Positions 17,512-26,435 are shown, counted from the first letter of the stretch. The stretch is DNA of 64,000 nt from Streptomyces diastaticus subsp. diastaticus (GCF_011170125.1 NZ_BLLN01000003.1:806001-870000), one strand, 5' to 3'. The notes: generated by a model not told the origin, from the letters alone. Translations and numbers: made by a program.

Positions 17512-18558
17512 TCAGCCCCGCCGGGCCAGCGCCAGGTCCAGCGCCTCCAGGAACGCCTCCGTCGTCCCGGCGTCCCGCACCGCCAGCCGGAGCCACCGCG
17601 GCCCCAGGCCCGGAAAGGTGTCGCCCCGGCGGACCGCGAAGCCGAGGGCGCGGAGTTCCTCGCGGACGGCAGCCGCACCCTCCACCGCCATCAGGACGAA
17701 GGGGGCCTCGGCCGGGCCCGCGACGCGTACGCCCGCGTCCGCCCGCTTCTCCAGGCCCGCCACCAGCAACTCCCGGTCGGCCGCGACCCGCCGGGCGGCC
17801 TCCTGGGCCTCCGCCAGCGCGGGCGGTGAGACACACGCCTCGGCGGCGGTCAGGGCCGGGGTGGAGACCGGCCACAGGGGCTGGGCCGAGGCGAGCCGCG
17901 TGATCAGTGCGGGGTCGGCGAGGACGTAGCCGATGCGCAGGCCCGCCAGGCCCCAGGTCTTGGTGAGGCTGCGCAGCACCACCAGGCCGGGGAGGTCGCA
18001 CCGGCCCGCCAGGGCCTCCCGCTCGCCCGGCACCGCGTCCATGAACGCCTCGTCCACGACGAGTACGCGCCCCGGCCGGGCGAGTCCGGCCAGTACCCGT
18101 GCCGGGTGCAGCACGGAGGTGGGGTTGGTGGGGTTGCCGACGACCACCAGGTCGGCGTCGTCGGGGACGGCGGCCGCGTCCAGCCGGAAGCCGTCGGCCT
18201 CCCGCAGCAGCACCCGGCCCACCTGGTGCCCGGCGTCCCGCAGCGCCGCCTCGGGCTCGGTGAACTGCGGGTGCACCACGACGGGCCGGTGTACCCGCAG
18301 GGCCCGCGCCAGCAGGACGAACGCCTCCGCGGCGCCGGAGGTGAGCAGCACCCGCTCCGGCGCCACCGCGTGCCGCTCCGCGACCGCCGCCCGGGCCCTT
18401 CCCCCGTCCGGGTACGCGGCGAGGCCGGCCAGTGAGTCGGCGATCCGCTCCCGCAGCCAGCGCGGGGGCGTACCGGCGCGCACGTTCACCGCCAGGTCGG
18501 TCAGACCGGCGCCGCGCACCTCCGCGTCGCCGTGGTGCCGCAGATCGGGCTCGTCCAT
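17512..18558 (-). CDS. cobC: CobC-like PLP protein (threonine-phosphate decarboxylase / Rv2231c family)
   Basis: 348 residues. Fold-type I class I/II aminotransferase (VVGNPTNPTS, VVDEAFMD, RSLTKTWGLAGLRIGY with the PLP lysine in SLTKTW). The family includes CobC/CobD enzymes that make the aminopropanol linker of cobalamin from threonine phosphate; the Rv2231c-type proteins of actinobacteria are placed here. It is the last gene of the cobalamin operon. I prefer ATG 18558, because GGGGGAG lies 5 bp before it. A GTG at 18564 would overlap the upstream stop but sits directly on that site. Confidence 0.87.
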   Translation of the reverse strand: MDEPDLRHHGDAEVRGAGLTDLAVNVRAGTPPRWLRERIADSLAGLAAYPDGGRARAAVAERHAVAPERVLLTSGAAEAFVLLARALRVHRPVVVHPQFTEPEAALRDAGHQVGRVLLREADGFRLDAAAVPDDADLVVVGNPTNPTSVLHPARVLAGLARPGRVLVVDEAFMDAVPGEREALAGRCDLPGLVVLRSLTKTWGLAGLRIGYVLADPALITRLASAQPLWPVSTPALTAAEACVSPPALAEAQEAARRVAADRELLVAGLEKRADAGVRVAGPAEAPFVLMAVEGAAAVREELRALGFAVRRGDTFPGLGPRWLRLAVRDAGTTEAFLEALDLALARRG

Positions 18559-18560
18559 CG

Positions 18561-18989
18561 TCACTCCCCCTCCGGGGCGTCGCCCGCCGGGCCGCGCCGC
18601 GCCACCGCGCAGGTCGCCACCGCCGGACCGGGCCCGCCCGACTTCCGTTTCGGTACGAGCAGTTCGCCGCCGCCCGCCAGCGCCGCCGCCTCCGCGACCG
18701 AGGGCACCCCCAGCGCCGCCAGCGCGGTCGGCGAGGAGTGCGGCGTCGCCAGCGAGGCCAGCACCCCGGGCGCCCAGGACCGCAGCCCCACCCCCAGCAG
18801 CCGGGCCGCCTCGACGATGCCCGGCTCGGTGGCCTTCGCCTCGACGGTGGCCAGCTCCAGCAGCGGCCCGGCGTCCGGGCCCAGCTCCGCCAGCACCCCG
18901 CTCACCAGCGTGTACACCGCTTCGGCGGGCGCGTCGCGACAGGCGCCCACCCCCACCACCAGCCCGGCGGCGCCCCGGGAGCCGGTCAC
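18561..18989 (-). CDS. cobE: CobE/CbiG C-terminal-type cobalamin biosynthesis protein
   Basis: 142 residues. Short protein matching the C-terminal domain of CbiG, known as CobE in the aerobic pathway (VVGVGACRDAPAEAVYTLV, ATVEAKATEPGIVEAA, PHSSPTALAALGVPSVAEAAAL). In CbiG the family is involved in ring-contraction/lactone opening; the role of stand-alone CobE is less certain. The GTG start overlaps the cobB stop (GTGA), so it is translationally coupled. Confidence 0.85.
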   Translation of the reverse strand: MTGSRGAAGLVVGVGACRDAPAEAVYTLVSGVLAELGPDAGPLLELATVEAKATEPGIVEAARLLGVGLRSWAPGVLASLATPHSSPTALAALGVPSVAEAAALAGGGELLVPKRKSGGPGPAVATCAVARRGPAGDAPEGE

Positions 18990-20377
18990 CGGGCAGCGCC
19001 CGGCCGGACGGCGCGGGCCACCAGCCGGGCCGCCGCCGACGGCAGCGCGGCCCAGTGGACGTGCAGGTAGGAGGCGTGCACGCCGCCCTGGACGAAGCCC
19101 TCGGTGCGGGGCGGTCCGGGCCGCACCACGCCCCATGCCGGGTCGGCGCCCGAGCCGGGCTCCAGGCTGGTGCGGTGGAACTCGTGGCCGGACACCCGCG
19201 TTCCGGCCGGGGCCAGCACGCTGTCGCCGACCGCCACCGCGTCCCGGTAGCCGAGCGTCAGCCGCTCCGTCATCCGCGCGGCGGCGTCCAGCACGCCGCA
19301 CATCGGGGCGCCGTCCAGCTCCCGCGCCAGGTAGAGCAGGCCCGCGCACTCGGCGGCCACCGGAGCCCCGGCGGCGGCGAGCGCGGCCACCTCGGCGCGG
19401 AGCGCGGCGTTGGCCGACAGCTCGGGGGCGTACACCTCGGGGAAGCCGCCGCCGATCACCAGCGCGCCGGTGGACTCGGGGAGCCGTTCGTCGCGGAGCG
19501 GGTCGAAGGGGACCACCTCGGCGCCGGCCGCCGTCAGCAGTTCGGCGTGCTCGGCGTAGGAGAAGGTGAAGGCGGCGCCGCCCGCCACGGCCACCACCGG
19601 GCGCGGACCGGCGGGCGGGGGAGTACCGGCCCCGGCCAGTGCCCCGGCCGGGTCCCACGGCGCCTCGGTGAGCGGCGGCGCCGAGCGGGCCAGCGCCCAC
19701 AAAGCGTCCAGGTCGCAGCCCGCGCGGATCTGCTCGGCCATGGCCGCCACCGCCGCCACCGCGTCCGGCTCGCGCTCCGCCACCGGGACCAGGCCCAGGT
19801 GGCGCGAGGGCGTCGCCGCCTGCGGGGTGCGGCGCAGCACGCCGAGCACGTCGACGCCCGCCTCGTCCAGGGCGTCCCGCAGCAACTCCTCGTGCCGGTC
19901 GGAGCCGACCTTGTTGAGGATGACCCCGCCGATCCGCACCTCGGGGTCCCAGGAGGCGAAGCCGTGCACCAGCGCCGCCACCGACCGGGACTGCGAGGAG
20001 CCGTCGACCACCAGCACCACCGGCGCCCGCAGCGCCTTCGCCAGTTGCGCGGTGGAGGCCAGGTCACCCTGGCCGGCCGCACCGTCGTACAGCCCCATCA
20101 CGCCCTCGACCACGGCCAGGTCGGCCCCGGCCGCGCCGTGCGCGAAGAGCGGGCCGAGCAGCCCGGTGCCGCAGAGGCAGGCGTCCAGGTTGCGGCCCGG
20201 GCGGCCGGTGGCCAGCGCGTGGTAGCCCGGGTCGATGTAGTCGGGGCCCGCCTTGTGCGGCGAGACCGTGAGGCCCCGCCCGGTGAAGGCGGCCATCAGG
20301 CCGGTCGCCACCGTGGTCTTGCCGGAGCCCGACGACGGGGCCGCCACCACCAGGCGGGGGATACGGAGCGTACTCAC
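18986..20377 (-). CDS. cobB: cobyrinic acid a,c-diamide synthase
   Basis: 463 residues. ATP- and glutamine-dependent amidase of the CobB/CbiA family. The N-terminal dethiobiotin-synthetase-like domain has the P-loop SSGSGKTT (15-22). The C-terminal class I glutaminase-like domain has nucleophile C344 (AAECAGLLYL) and a late histidine region (GGVHASYLHVHW). It amidates carboxylates a and c of the corrin ring. In the aerobic pathway the substrate is hydrogenobyrinic acid, in the anaerobic pathway cobyrinic acid; the adjacent chelatase subunit suggests cobalt insertion after this step. The GTG start overlaps the cobO stop. Confidence 0.95.
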   Translation of the reverse strand: MSTLRIPRLVVAAPSSGSGKTTVATGLMAAFTGRGLTVSPHKAGPDYIDPGYHALATGRPGRNLDACLCGTGLLGPLFAHGAAGADLAVVEGVMGLYDGAAGQGDLASTAQLAKALRAPVVLVVDGSSQSRSVAALVHGFASWDPEVRIGGVILNKVGSDRHEELLRDALDEAGVDVLGVLRRTPQAATPSRHLGLVPVAEREPDAVAAVAAMAEQIRAGCDLDALWALARSAPPLTEAPWDPAGALAGAGTPPPAGPRPVVAVAGGAAFTFSYAEHAELLTAAGAEVVPFDPLRDERLPESTGALVIGGGFPEVYAPELSANAALRAEVAALAAAGAPVAAECAGLLYLARELDGAPMCGVLDAAARMTERLTLGYRDAVAVGDSVLAPAGTRVSGHEFHRTSLEPGSGADPAWGVVRPGPPRTEGFVQGGVHASYLHVHWAALPSAAARLVARAVRPGAAR

Positions 20378-20973
20378 CACTCGATGCCCCGCTGGCCCTT
20401 CTGGCCCGCGTCCATCGGGTGCTTCACCTTGGTCATCTCGGTCACCAGGTCGGCGAAGTCCACCAGCTCGGCGGGGGCGTTGCGGCCGGTGATCACCACG
20501 TGCTGGTTGCCGGGGCGGCTCCGCAGCACCTCGATGACCTCGGCGGTGTCGATCCACCCCCAGTGCAGCGGATAGGCGAACTCGTCCAGCACGTACAGCC
20601 GGTAGGTCTCGGCCGCCAGGTCGCGCTTGACCTGCTGCCAGCCCTCGCGGGCCTTGGCCTCGTTGTCCTGCTGGTCGTCGCGCTGGACCCAGGACCAGCC
20701 CTCGCCCATCTTGTGCCAGTCGACGCGGCCGCCCTCGCCGCTGGCGCCCAGCGTCCTCAGCGCGTTCTCCTCGCCGACCTTCCACTTCGCCGACTTGACG
20801 AACTGGAACACCCCGATCGGCCACCCCTGATTCCAGGCGCGCAGCGCCAGCCCGAAGGCCGCCGTCGACTTGCCCTTGCCGGGGCCGGTGTGGACCGCGA
20901 CCAGCGGGCGGTTGCGGCGCTGACGTGTGGTGAGTCCGTCCTCGGGGACGACGGACGGCTGTCCCTGCGGCAT
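20374..20973 (-). CDS. cobO: cob(I)yrinic acid a,c-diamide adenosyltransferase
   Basis: 199 residues. CobA/CobO/BtuR family ATP:corrinoid adenosyltransferase with P-loop GPGKGKST (30-37) and the family segments FVKSAKWKVGEE and LYVLDEFAYPL. It attaches the upper 5'-deoxyadenosyl ligand to the cobalt. The start codon overlaps the TAA of the upstream chelatase by one base (TAATG). Confidence 0.96.
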   Translation of the reverse strand: MPQGQPSVVPEDGLTTRQRRNRPLVAVHTGPGKGKSTAAFGLALRAWNQGWPIGVFQFVKSAKWKVGEENALRTLGASGEGGRVDWHKMGEGWSWVQRDDQQDNEAKAREGWQQVKRDLAAETYRLYVLDEFAYPLHWGWIDTAEVIEVLRSRPGNQHVVITGRNAPAELVDFADLVTEMTKVKHPMDAGQKGQRGIEW

Positions 20974-23102
20974 TACGCGGCCCTCCTGGCACGGTGGTGA
21001 TCGGTGACGTCCTTGACCAGGCCGGTGAGCGCGTCGGCCCGCAGCTCGTCCAAGGTGGCGGCGGTGCCCCGCAGTTCGCGGGCGAGTTCCCCGGCGAGTC
21101 CGAGGCGGACCGGGCCCGTCTCGCAGTCGACGACCACGCTCGCCGTCGCCTCGGCGGCGTGCAGCCGGGCCGCCCGGGCCGCCAGCGCCACCGGCTCCGG
21201 GCCGCCGGTGGCCCGGCCGTCGGTGACCACGACCAGCAGGGGGCGGCGCGTGGCATCCCGCAGCCGCTCCACCCGCAGCACGTCGTGGGCCTTCAGCAGC
21301 CCCGCCGCCAGCGGGGTCCGCCCGCCGGTCGGCAGCGACTGGAGCCGGGCGGCGGCCGCGTCCACCGAAGAGGTCGGCGGCAGCGCCACCTCGGCCGCAC
21401 GGCCCCGGAAGGTCACCAGCCCCACCTTGTCGCGCCGCTGGTAGGCGTCGAGGAGCAGCGACAGCACCGCGCCCTTGACCGCGCCCATCCGCCTGCGCGC
21501 CGCCATCGACCCGGAGGCGTCCACCACGAAGAGGACGAGGTTGCCCTCGCGGCCCTCCCGGGTCGCCTGCCGCAGGTCGTCCCGGCGCACCACCAGGCCC
21601 CGCCCGGACCGGCCGCGCGCCCGCTGGTGCGGGGCGGCCGCCCGGACCGTCGCCGTCAGGTGCAGTGTGGTCAGCGCGCCCTCGGGACGGGTCGCCCCGG
21701 TGGTCCTGCCGCGCTCGGTCCGCGCCCGGGACCTGCGCCCCGCCGCGCCCGCGCCGAGCCCCGGCACGCTCAGCACCCTGGTGCGGAAGGGCTCGCCCGC
21801 CGCCACGGCCTGCTGCTCCGCCGAGGCGGGCCGGGGCGTGCCGCCACCGGAGTCGCCGGGTTCCGCGCCGGTCAGCGCCTCGGGGGCGTCCTCGGGCGCC
21901 GGGGCACCGGAGTCCTCGGTCCGCTGCGGCGGGAGGCCGCCCGCGCCGTCACCGGCACCGTCGCCGGGATCGGGTCGCCCGCCCCCGCCGCCGTCCGGGC
22001 CGGGCCCGTCGTCGCCACCGCCGTCCGGCTCCTCGGGCGCCTGCCCCCCGGGCGGCGTCGGCGGCTCGTCCTCGGGGTCGTCGGCGGCCGCGTCCCGCAG
22101 TACCTCGTCGAGCTTCTCCTCGTCCAGGCCCGGCGCGTCGAAGGGGTTGCGGCGGCGCCGGTGCGGCAGCGCCAGCAGCGCGGCCCGGCGTACGTCCTCC
22201 ACCGCGACCCCGGTCCGGCCCGCCCAGGCGGCCAGCGCGGTCGCGGTACGGGCCATCACCAGGTCGCCGCGCATCCCGTCCACCTCGAACGCCGCGCAGA
22301 CCGCCGCGATCCGGCGCAGCGCGCCGTCACCCAGCCGGACCTGGGGCAGCAGCGCCCGGGCGGCGGCCACCCGCTCGCGCAGTTCCGCCTCCTCGCCGGC
22401 CCAGCGCCCCGCGAAGGCGGCCGGGCCGTCCTCGAAGGCGAGCCGGCGGCGCACCACCTCGACGCGCTGGTCCGGCTCCCGGGAGGCGGCCACCTCGACG
22501 GTCAGCCCGAACCGGTCCAGGAGCTGCGGCCGCAGCTCGCCCTCCTCCGGGTTCATGGTGCCGACCAGCAGGAACCGGGCCGCGTGCCGTACCGAGACGC
22601 CCTCGCGCTCCACGTACGAGGCACCCATCGCCGCCGCGTCCAGCAGCAAATCGATCAGGTGGTCGTGGAGGAGGTTGACCTCGTCCACGTAGAGGATGCC
22701 CCGGTGCGCGTCGGCCAGCAGGCCCGGCTCGAACGCCTTGACGCCCTCGGCCAGGGCCCGTTCGATGTCGAGCGCGCCGACCAGCCGGTCCTCGGAGGCG
22801 CCGACCGGCAACTCCACCATCCTGGCCGGCCGCTCGCCGCCGGGCCCGTCCACCGGGTGCGGCCCGTCCGGGCAGCCGGGGTCGGGCGCCGCCGGATCGC
22901 AGGAGAACCGGCACCCCTCCACGGTCCGCACCGGCGGCAGCAGCGCGGCCAGCGCGCGCACCGCCGTCGACTTGGCGGTGCCCTTCTCCCCCCGGACGAG
23001 AACACCGCCGACGGCCGGGGAGACCGCGTTCAGCAGCAACGCCAGCCGCAGGTCGTCCTGACCGACGATCGCGGTGAACGGATAACGGGAACTGGTACTC
23101 AT
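20973..23102 (-). CDS. fused AAA+/VWA magnesium-chelatase-type subunit, putative cobaltochelatase
   Basis: 709 residues. An N-terminal ChlI/BchI-like AAA+ domain (Walker A GEKGTAKST at 38-46; Walker B ILYVDEVNLL; GTMNPEEGELRPQLLDRFGL) joins a ChlD-type C-terminal VWA domain with a MIDAS motif DASGS at 528-532 and later TDGRATGG. A Pro/Gly/Asp-rich linker lies at about 340-440. In actinobacteria this fused subunit is thought to work with CobN in cobalt insertion. No cobN is adjacent in this window. Upstream is a 100-bp gap to cobQ, and AAGGAGTG precedes the ATG. Confidence 0.92.
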   Translation of the reverse strand: MSTSSRYPFTAIVGQDDLRLALLLNAVSPAVGGVLVRGEKGTAKSTAVRALAALLPPVRTVEGCRFSCDPAAPDPGCPDGPHPVDGPGGERPARMVELPVGASEDRLVGALDIERALAEGVKAFEPGLLADAHRGILYVDEVNLLHDHLIDLLLDAAAMGASYVEREGVSVRHAARFLLVGTMNPEEGELRPQLLDRFGLTVEVAASREPDQRVEVVRRRLAFEDGPAAFAGRWAGEEAELRERVAAARALLPQVRLGDGALRRIAAVCAAFEVDGMRGDLVMARTATALAAWAGRTGVAVEDVRRAALLALPHRRRRNPFDAPGLDEEKLDEVLRDAAADDPEDEPPTPPGGQAPEEPDGGGDDGPGPDGGGGGRPDPGDGAGDGAGGLPPQRTEDSGAPAPEDAPEALTGAEPGDSGGGTPRPASAEQQAVAAGEPFRTRVLSVPGLGAGAAGRRSRARTERGRTTGATRPEGALTTLHLTATVRAAAPHQRARGRSGRGLVVRRDDLRQATREGREGNLVLFVVDASGSMAARRRMGAVKGAVLSLLLDAYQRRDKVGLVTFRGRAAEVALPPTSSVDAAAARLQSLPTGGRTPLAAGLLKAHDVLRVERLRDATRRPLLVVVTDGRATGGPEPVALAARAARLHAAEATASVVVDCETGPVRLGLAGELARELRGTAATLDELRADALTGLVKDVTDHHRARRAA

Positions 23103-23202
23103 CGGGACTTCACTCCTTCACTCACCGGGACCCCGCACCGCACGGCGGCGGCGCGGGCACGGCGGACGGGGGACGCGGGGCCGGGACGTACGGACGGGCG
23201 GC

Positions 23203-24771
23203 TCACGGCGCGCCCGGCGGCAGGAACGGCAGGCCGGGAGGGGCGCCCCGCTCGATCAGGCGCAGCAGGGCATCGGTGTCGGCGTGCTCCTCGATCAGGT
23301 CGCCGAGCCGGTCGAGCTGCTCCTCGCGGAGCCGGCCGAAGGAGGTGTCGGGGGCGGGGACGAACCGGCGGCCCGCCGCCCGGGCCACCTCGGTGAGGAA
23401 CGCCCTGCGGTAGCCGTCGCTCTCCAGCGAGCCGTGCCAGTGGGTGCCCCAGACCGCGCCCACCCGGCAGCCGTCCAGGGCCCGCCCGCCGGCGTCGGTG
23501 AAGACCGGCTCGCCGCCCAGCACCTCGGCGACGCCGTGGTGGATCTCGTACCCCTCGGCGGGCTCGCCCAACGCCGAACCGCTCGGCCGGGCCAGCGTCT
23601 TCTCCGCCGCGAACCGCACCCGGACCGGCAGCACGCCGAGCCCCTCGACGGTGCCCGCCCGGGACTCCACCTCGTCCTCGATCCGCTCCCCGAGCAGTTG
23701 GTAGCCGCCGCAGACGCCGAGCACCGGACGCCCCTCGGCGACCCGCCGCAGCAGCGCGTCGGCGAGACCCCGCTCGCGCAGCCAGGCCAGCGCGCGGACC
23801 GTGCCCCGGGTGCCGGGGACCACCACCAGGTCGGCGTCGGCCAGCTCCTCGGGCCGGTCCACGAACCGCACCACGACCCCCGGTTCCGCGGCCAGCGCGT
23901 CCACGTCGGTGAAGTTGGACATCAGCGGCACCGCGCAGACCGCGACCCGCAGCACGTCCTCACCGACCGGCGGCGCCACCACCGACTCGCGGACCGCGCC
24001 GCGCAGCGAGACGCGCAGCCCGTCCTCCTCGTCGATGCCGAGCCCCTCGGCGTACGGCAGGACACCGAAGGTGTGGCGGCCGGTGAGGCCGCGCAGCATG
24101 TCGATGCCGGGCTTCAGGAGTTCGGCGTCGCCGCGGAACTTGTTGACGACGTACCCGGCGACCAGCGCCTGGTCCTCGGGGGCCAGCAGCGCCGTGGTGC
24201 CGAAGAACGAGGCGAAGACGCCGCCCCGGTCGATGTCGCCGACGACCAGCACCGGCAGCCTCGCCGCCCGGGCCACGCCCATGTTGACGATGTCGGTCCG
24301 GCGCAGATTGATCTCGGCCGGACTGCCCGCACCCTCGCAGACCACCACGTCGTGGGTGGCACGCAGCCGCGCCAGGCAGTCCAGCACCGGCTCCAGCAGC
24401 GCCTCCCGGCGGCCGCCCGCCACCGCCCGGGCCGCTTCGCCGGGGGGCACCGAGCCGAAGAAGCCCCGGGCGCTCAGCTCCCCGACCGGCCTGCCGAGCA
24501 GCACCACCTGGCTGGAGCGGTCGCCACCGGGCTTGAGCAGTACCGGATTCATCAGCGCCGTCGGCTCGACGCGGGCCGCCTGCGCCTGCATCGCCTGGGC
24601 CCGGCCGATCTCCGCGCCCTCCCGCGTGACGAACGAGTTCAGGGACATGTTCTGCCCCTTGAACGGCGCCACCTTCATCCCGCGCCGCGCCAGCCACCGG
24701 CAGACGCCGGCCGTCAGCACGCTCTTCCCGGCGTCCGAGGTGGTCCCCGCGATCAGCAACCCGCCGCTCAT
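23203..24771 (-). CDS. cobQ: cobyric acid synthase
   Basis: 522 residues. CobQ/CbiP family glutamine-dependent amidase that adds four amides to adenosylcobyrinic acid a,c-diamide. The N-terminal nucleotide-binding domain begins GTTSDAGKS (9-17). The C-terminal glutaminase domain has nucleophile C354 (LGVCGGYQLLG) and a histidine in WGTHWHGSLE. Length is normal. The ATG overlaps the cobD stop by 4 bp (ATGA). Confidence 0.96.
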   Translation of the reverse strand: MSGGLLIAGTTSDAGKSVLTAGVCRWLARRGMKVAPFKGQNMSLNSFVTREGAEIGRAQAMQAQAARVEPTALMNPVLLKPGGDRSSQVVLLGRPVGELSARGFFGSVPPGEAARAVAGGRREALLEPVLDCLARLRATHDVVVCEGAGSPAEINLRRTDIVNMGVARAARLPVLVVGDIDRGGVFASFFGTTALLAPEDQALVAGYVVNKFRGDAELLKPGIDMLRGLTGRHTFGVLPYAEGLGIDEEDGLRVSLRGAVRESVVAPPVGEDVLRVAVCAVPLMSNFTDVDALAAEPGVVVRFVDRPEELADADLVVVPGTRGTVRALAWLRERGLADALLRRVAEGRPVLGVCGGYQLLGERIEDEVESRAGTVEGLGVLPVRVRFAAEKTLARPSGSALGEPAEGYEIHHGVAEVLGGEPVFTDAGGRALDGCRVGAVWGTHWHGSLESDGYRRAFLTEVARAAGRRFVPAPDTSFGRLREEQLDRLGDLIEEHADTDALLRLIERGAPPGLPFLPPGAP

Positions 24772-25820
24772 GCCCCTGCCCCTCCCTGTCCTGTCGTCGC
24801 GCGCCGTGCGCGCCCGCGTATCGCTCCGGCCGCCAGCCGCGCGCCCGCCCCCGCGACCAGCGCCAGCGCGCCGACCCGCCGGGAGAGCCGGGCGGCCCGC
24901 TCGACGTCACCGGGCCGCACGGCGCGGCCCGCCGTGCCCAGCACCGGCCGGTGCTCGGTCCGCCCGCCGTAGGCGAGGGTGCCGCCGAGGCGTACGCCGA
25001 GCGCCCCGGCGAACGCCGCCTCGACCGGGCCCGCGTTGGGGCTGGGGTGGCGGTGCGCGTCGGCGCGCCAGGCGCGCAGGGCGCCGCGCGGGTCGGGCCC
25101 GGCGAGGACGGCGAGGGCCGCGGTCAGCCGGGCGCCCGGGTACCCGACGGCGTCGTCGAGCCGGGCCGAGGCCCACCCGAACCGGCGCAGCCGGGGGGAC
25201 TTGTGGCCGACCATGGCGTCCAGCGTGTTGACGGCGCGGAAGCCGGCCAGACCCGGCACGCCGGCCACCGCGCCCCAGACCAGGGCGCCGACCACCGCGT
25301 CGGAGGTGTTCTCGGCGACCGACTCCACCACGGCCCGGGCCAGCGCGTCCGCGTCCAGCGCCTCGGGGTCGCGCCCGCAGAGCCGGGGCAGCAGCCGCCT
25401 GGCCCCGGCCACGTCACCGGCCTCCAGCGCGGCTCCGATCAGCCGGGCCTCACGCACCAGCGAGGTGCCGCCGACCACCGCCCAGGTGGTGGCGGCGGTC
25501 AGCGCGACGGCCGCGCGCGGGTGGGGGCGCACAGCGCGGGCGGCCAGTGCGGCTACCGCGGTGGCGCCCCCGGCGCACAGGGCGGTGTGCAGCGCGCCCC
25601 AGCCCCGGTGGTCGTGGAACAGGCGCCGCTCGACGGCGGAGGCGGCCCGGCCGAAGAGGGCCACGGGGTGGCCCCGGCGGGGATCGGCGAGGAGGGCGTC
25701 GGCCAGCAGCCCGGCGGTGGCGCCGTACGCGAAGACGCGGTCGGCCCGGTCCACGGGCTCAGCCCGTTCGGCGCTCGGCGTACCGGGGGAGTGGGCAAGG
25801 GGGCGGCGACGGGCAGCCAC
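24768..25820 (-). CDS. cobD: adenosylcobinamide-phosphate synthase
   Basis: 350 residues. CobD/CbiB family membrane protein that joins aminopropanol phosphate to adenosylcobyric acid. Family features are HPVALFGRAASAVER, ESVAENTSDAVVGAL and AVNTLDAMVGHKSPRLRRFGWASARLDD. It is the first gene of the operon, 45-50 bp after the cobalamin riboswitch. The start is uncertain: GTG 25820 lies close to the leader end, while GTG 25754 would begin right before the conserved DRVFAYG segment and give a more typical length (328 residues). Confidence 0.92.
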   Translation of the reverse strand: MAARRRPLAHSPGTPSAERAEPVDRADRVFAYGATAGLLADALLADPRRGHPVALFGRAASAVERRLFHDHRGWGALHTALCAGGATAVAALAARAVRPHPRAAVALTAATTWAVVGGTSLVREARLIGAALEAGDVAGARRLLPRLCGRDPEALDADALARAVVESVAENTSDAVVGALVWGAVAGVPGLAGFRAVNTLDAMVGHKSPRLRRFGWASARLDDAVGYPGARLTAALAVLAGPDPRGALRAWRADAHRHPSPNAGPVEAAFAGALGVRLGGTLAYGGRTEHRPVLGTAGRAVRPGDVERAARLSRRVGALALVAGAGARLAAGAIRGRARRATTGQGGAGA

Positions 25821-25865
25821 GCATGGCGGTGTGTCCTCACTCAGGGTCCGCGCCCTGGTTCGACG

Positions 25866-26055
25866 TGACCGGGGGCGAGAGTCTCCTGGCTTCCGGATCG
25901 GCGGCACCCCCTGGCCTTCCAGCCCTTTCGGGCCGTGGCGCTCGGCGGAGATGCCGCTCCCCGGTGACAGTGGCGGGACCGCGCCGGATTCGCACCGGCT
26001 TCCTCTGCTGCCTCCGTGTTTCGGCCCCGGCAGTCCACCACGGCCCCGGAACACC
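25866..26055 (-). ncRNA. cobalamin (AdoCbl) riboswitch
   Basis: Read on the minus strand, the leader has the hallmark elements in order: GCCGGTGCGAATCCGGC and GGTCCCGCCACTGT around 25966-25999, then the B12 box AGCCAGGAGACTCTCGCC ending near 25874. It sits directly upstream of cobD and so should turn down the whole seven-gene operon when adenosylcobalamin is plentiful. A small hairpin just after it (CAGGG 25842-25846 with CCCTG 25853-25857) is close to the translation start and could be the expression platform. The 5' boundary is approximate. Confidence 0.95.
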
Positions 26056-26124
26056 AGTCAACTCGCCGTTGACCTGCGAGGAAGAGTGTGTGGAGGCCCA
26101 CAGCCGGGGTGTACGCACCCAGGA

Positions 26125-26171
26125 CGGCGAAGGGCGGGCCGGACGCCGTGCGTCCGGCCCGCCCTTCGCCG
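26125..26171 (-). terminator. 22-bp perfect hairpin between the Pit operon and the cobalamin leader
   Basis: Arms 26125-26146 and 26150-26171 are perfectly complementary around a 3-base loop. It lies 15 bp after the stop of the small membrane protein gene, in the orientation of the phosphate-transport operon. It separates that operon from the cobalamin riboswitch, which is on the same strand about 70 bp further on. Confidence 0.85.
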
Positions 26172-26185
26172 GCGGGTGGTGGCCC

Positions 26186-26404
26186 TCAGACCACGATGAC
26201 GTAGATCCCGTAGGCGACCGCCGCCGCGCAGAGCGCGAAGCAGAGGTAACCGCCGGCCTTGGCCGCGGCGCCGGACCCGCCCTGCGCGCCGCTCGCGCTC
26301 TTGGAGAGGCCCACGATGCCGAGGGTGAAGAAGCCGACGAGCGCGACGGTGACCACGAGGCTCACGCCGAAGACGGAGCCGAGAGCTGCCCAGTCGATGT
26401 CCAT
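26186..26404 (-). CDS. small two-helix membrane protein downstream of pit
   Basis: 72 residues with two hydrophobic helices (about 10-33 and 50-71) linked by a Gly/Ser/Ala-rich loop. No known motif. It follows the Pit transporter gene by 31 bp on the same strand and ends at the 22-bp terminator, so it is probably co-transcribed and may assist or modulate phosphate transport; this is inference from position only. ATG 26404. Confidence 0.7.
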   Translation of the reverse strand: MDIDWAALGSVFGVSLVVTVALVGFFTLGIVGLSKSASGAQGGSGAAAKAGGYLCFALCAAAVAYGIYVIVV

Positions 26405-26435
26405 GGTGAGGAGTCCTTACGTACGCGAGGCCGGG

